DNA of 5,780 nt from Campylobacterota bacterium. GTDB taxonomy: Bacteria > Campylobacterota > Campylobacteria > Campylobacterales > Sulfurovaceae. The position numbers and the translations under genes are program-made. Shown one piece after another: positions 5,454-5,780 of the stretch. Each line of letters starts with the position of its first letter. The stretch's first letter is position 1. The notes under the pieces are model-generated. The model searched no databases, was not told the DNA's origin, and saw nothing but the letters and a program-made list of their open reading frames with translations. The DNA is taken from positions 1 through 5,780 of the forward strand of contig JAADEA010000124.1 in NCBI GenBank assembly GCA_013153675.1, written 5' to 3'.

Positions 5454-5780
5454 ATGAAAAAAGAGACGATTAATATAATGCTATCAAGTAGGAATAGTTC
5501 TGAGTTTGATAACAAGACTTTAACAGAAGTTAGAAAAGATTTAAAAGAAATGATAGAAAAGGAAAAGCTCTTTGGTAAAGAGATTTTTCAAGTATGGATA
5601 AATGAAGAAGAGGTAAGTAGTAATGAAATTTGGGAAGAGTGTATAAAGCAGGCAAGAGAGAATGATATTGTTATAGTTCTTTATAATGGTGAAGCTGGAT
5701 GGGTAAGAGATAAAAAGGATCAAATTGTAAAAGATTTAGAAGGATATAAGGCTGGTACTCTTAATAAGCATGGAATGGGT
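5454..5780 (+). CDS. DUF4062-like N-terminal domain, 3' part missing and joined in frame to a cytochrome c fragment
   Basis: An open frame starts at the ATG at 5454 and runs off the window after 109 codons. Residues 1-88 look like one domain: a first strand with paired serines (NIMLSSRN, 7-14), a helix (LTEVRKDLKEMIEKE, 23-37), a second strand (FQVWINEEE, 45-53), a helix (WEECIKQAREND, 60-71) and a third strand with glycine turn (IVIVLYNGEAGW, 72-83). From memory this is the pattern of DUF4062-type domains, which often begin large multidomain proteins, some with NACHT-type or other STAND NTPase modules, and which resemble TIR folds. I could not search to confirm. Residues 89-109 are exactly cytochrome residues 139-159, encoded by a 63-base repeat. 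In this family I would expect a GICHxEL-like stretch soon after the NGxAGW turn, so the chimeric tail is unlikely to be the native sequence. Function is unknown; signalling or phage defence is conceivable. Confidence 0.6.
   Translation, partial: MKKETINIMLSSRNSSEFDNKTLTEVRKDLKEMIEKEKLFGKEIFQVWINEEEVSSNEIWEECIKQARENDIVIVLYNGEAGWVRDKKDQIVKDLEGYKAGTLNKHGMG
5718..5780 (+). repeat. 63-base exact direct repeat, copy 2, at the window edge
   Basis: This copy is identical to 5164-5226 and keeps its reading frame, fusing 21 cytochrome residues to the DUF4062-like protein. It stops exactly at the end of the window, so its true length is unknown. Identity without a single silent change means a very recent duplication or an artificial join. 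Confidence 0.97.

Noticed and set aside
5541..5723. Open frame on the - strand opposite the DUF4062-like gene
   Set aside because: The translation is rich in Phe, Ile, Leu and Tyr, as expected from the complement of purine-rich coding DNA, and it crosses the suspicious junction at 5718.

Overview
The window looks like a piece of a low-GC Campylobacterota (formerly Epsilonproteobacteria) chromosome. The evidence is the di-heme cytochrome c partner of an unsplit cytochrome b, the gene order moaA-queE-queD followed by a c-type cytochrome lipoprotein, the A/T-rich third codon positions, and TGATAWAAT-type extended -10 promoters. I cannot place it more finely. All supported genes read on the + strand.

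Layout. Positions 1-2252 hold the end of a cytochrome bc1 operon: the last 36 codons of a probable Rieske protein (petA), complete petB (cytochrome b, eight membrane helices, PEWY Qo motif) and complete petC (membrane-anchored di-heme cytochrome c). petB and petC overlap by 4 bases and the operon closes with a strong intrinsic terminator at 2243-2276. Positions 2335-4704 form a cofactor and modified-base cluster: moaA (first step of molybdenum cofactor synthesis), queE and queD (steps towards preQ0 and queuosine). moaA and queE are only 2 bases apart, while queD appears to have its own promoter. Positions 4750-5307 encode a lipoprotein with a lysine/alanine/glutamate-rich 11-residue repeat linker and one CXXCH haem domain of the c553 type, probably a periplasmic electron carrier downstream of the bc1 complex. 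It is followed by a hairpin terminator.

The end of the window is the unusual part. A new gene starts at 5454, whose first 88 residues resemble the N-terminal DUF4062-type domain of large signalling or defence-like proteins. At 5718 it changes, in frame, into an exact 63-base copy of the inside of the cytochrome c gene (5164-5226), and this copy runs to the very last base. That is either a real recombination or, more likely in my view, a junction made by assembly or amplification at a contig end. The native 3' part of the DUF4062-like gene is therefore not visible here.

I saw no tRNA, rRNA, CRISPR array or insertion sequence. No gene-free stretch exceeds 300 bases; the longest, 5308-5453, holds a terminator hairpin, a pyrimidine-rich stretch and a promoter.
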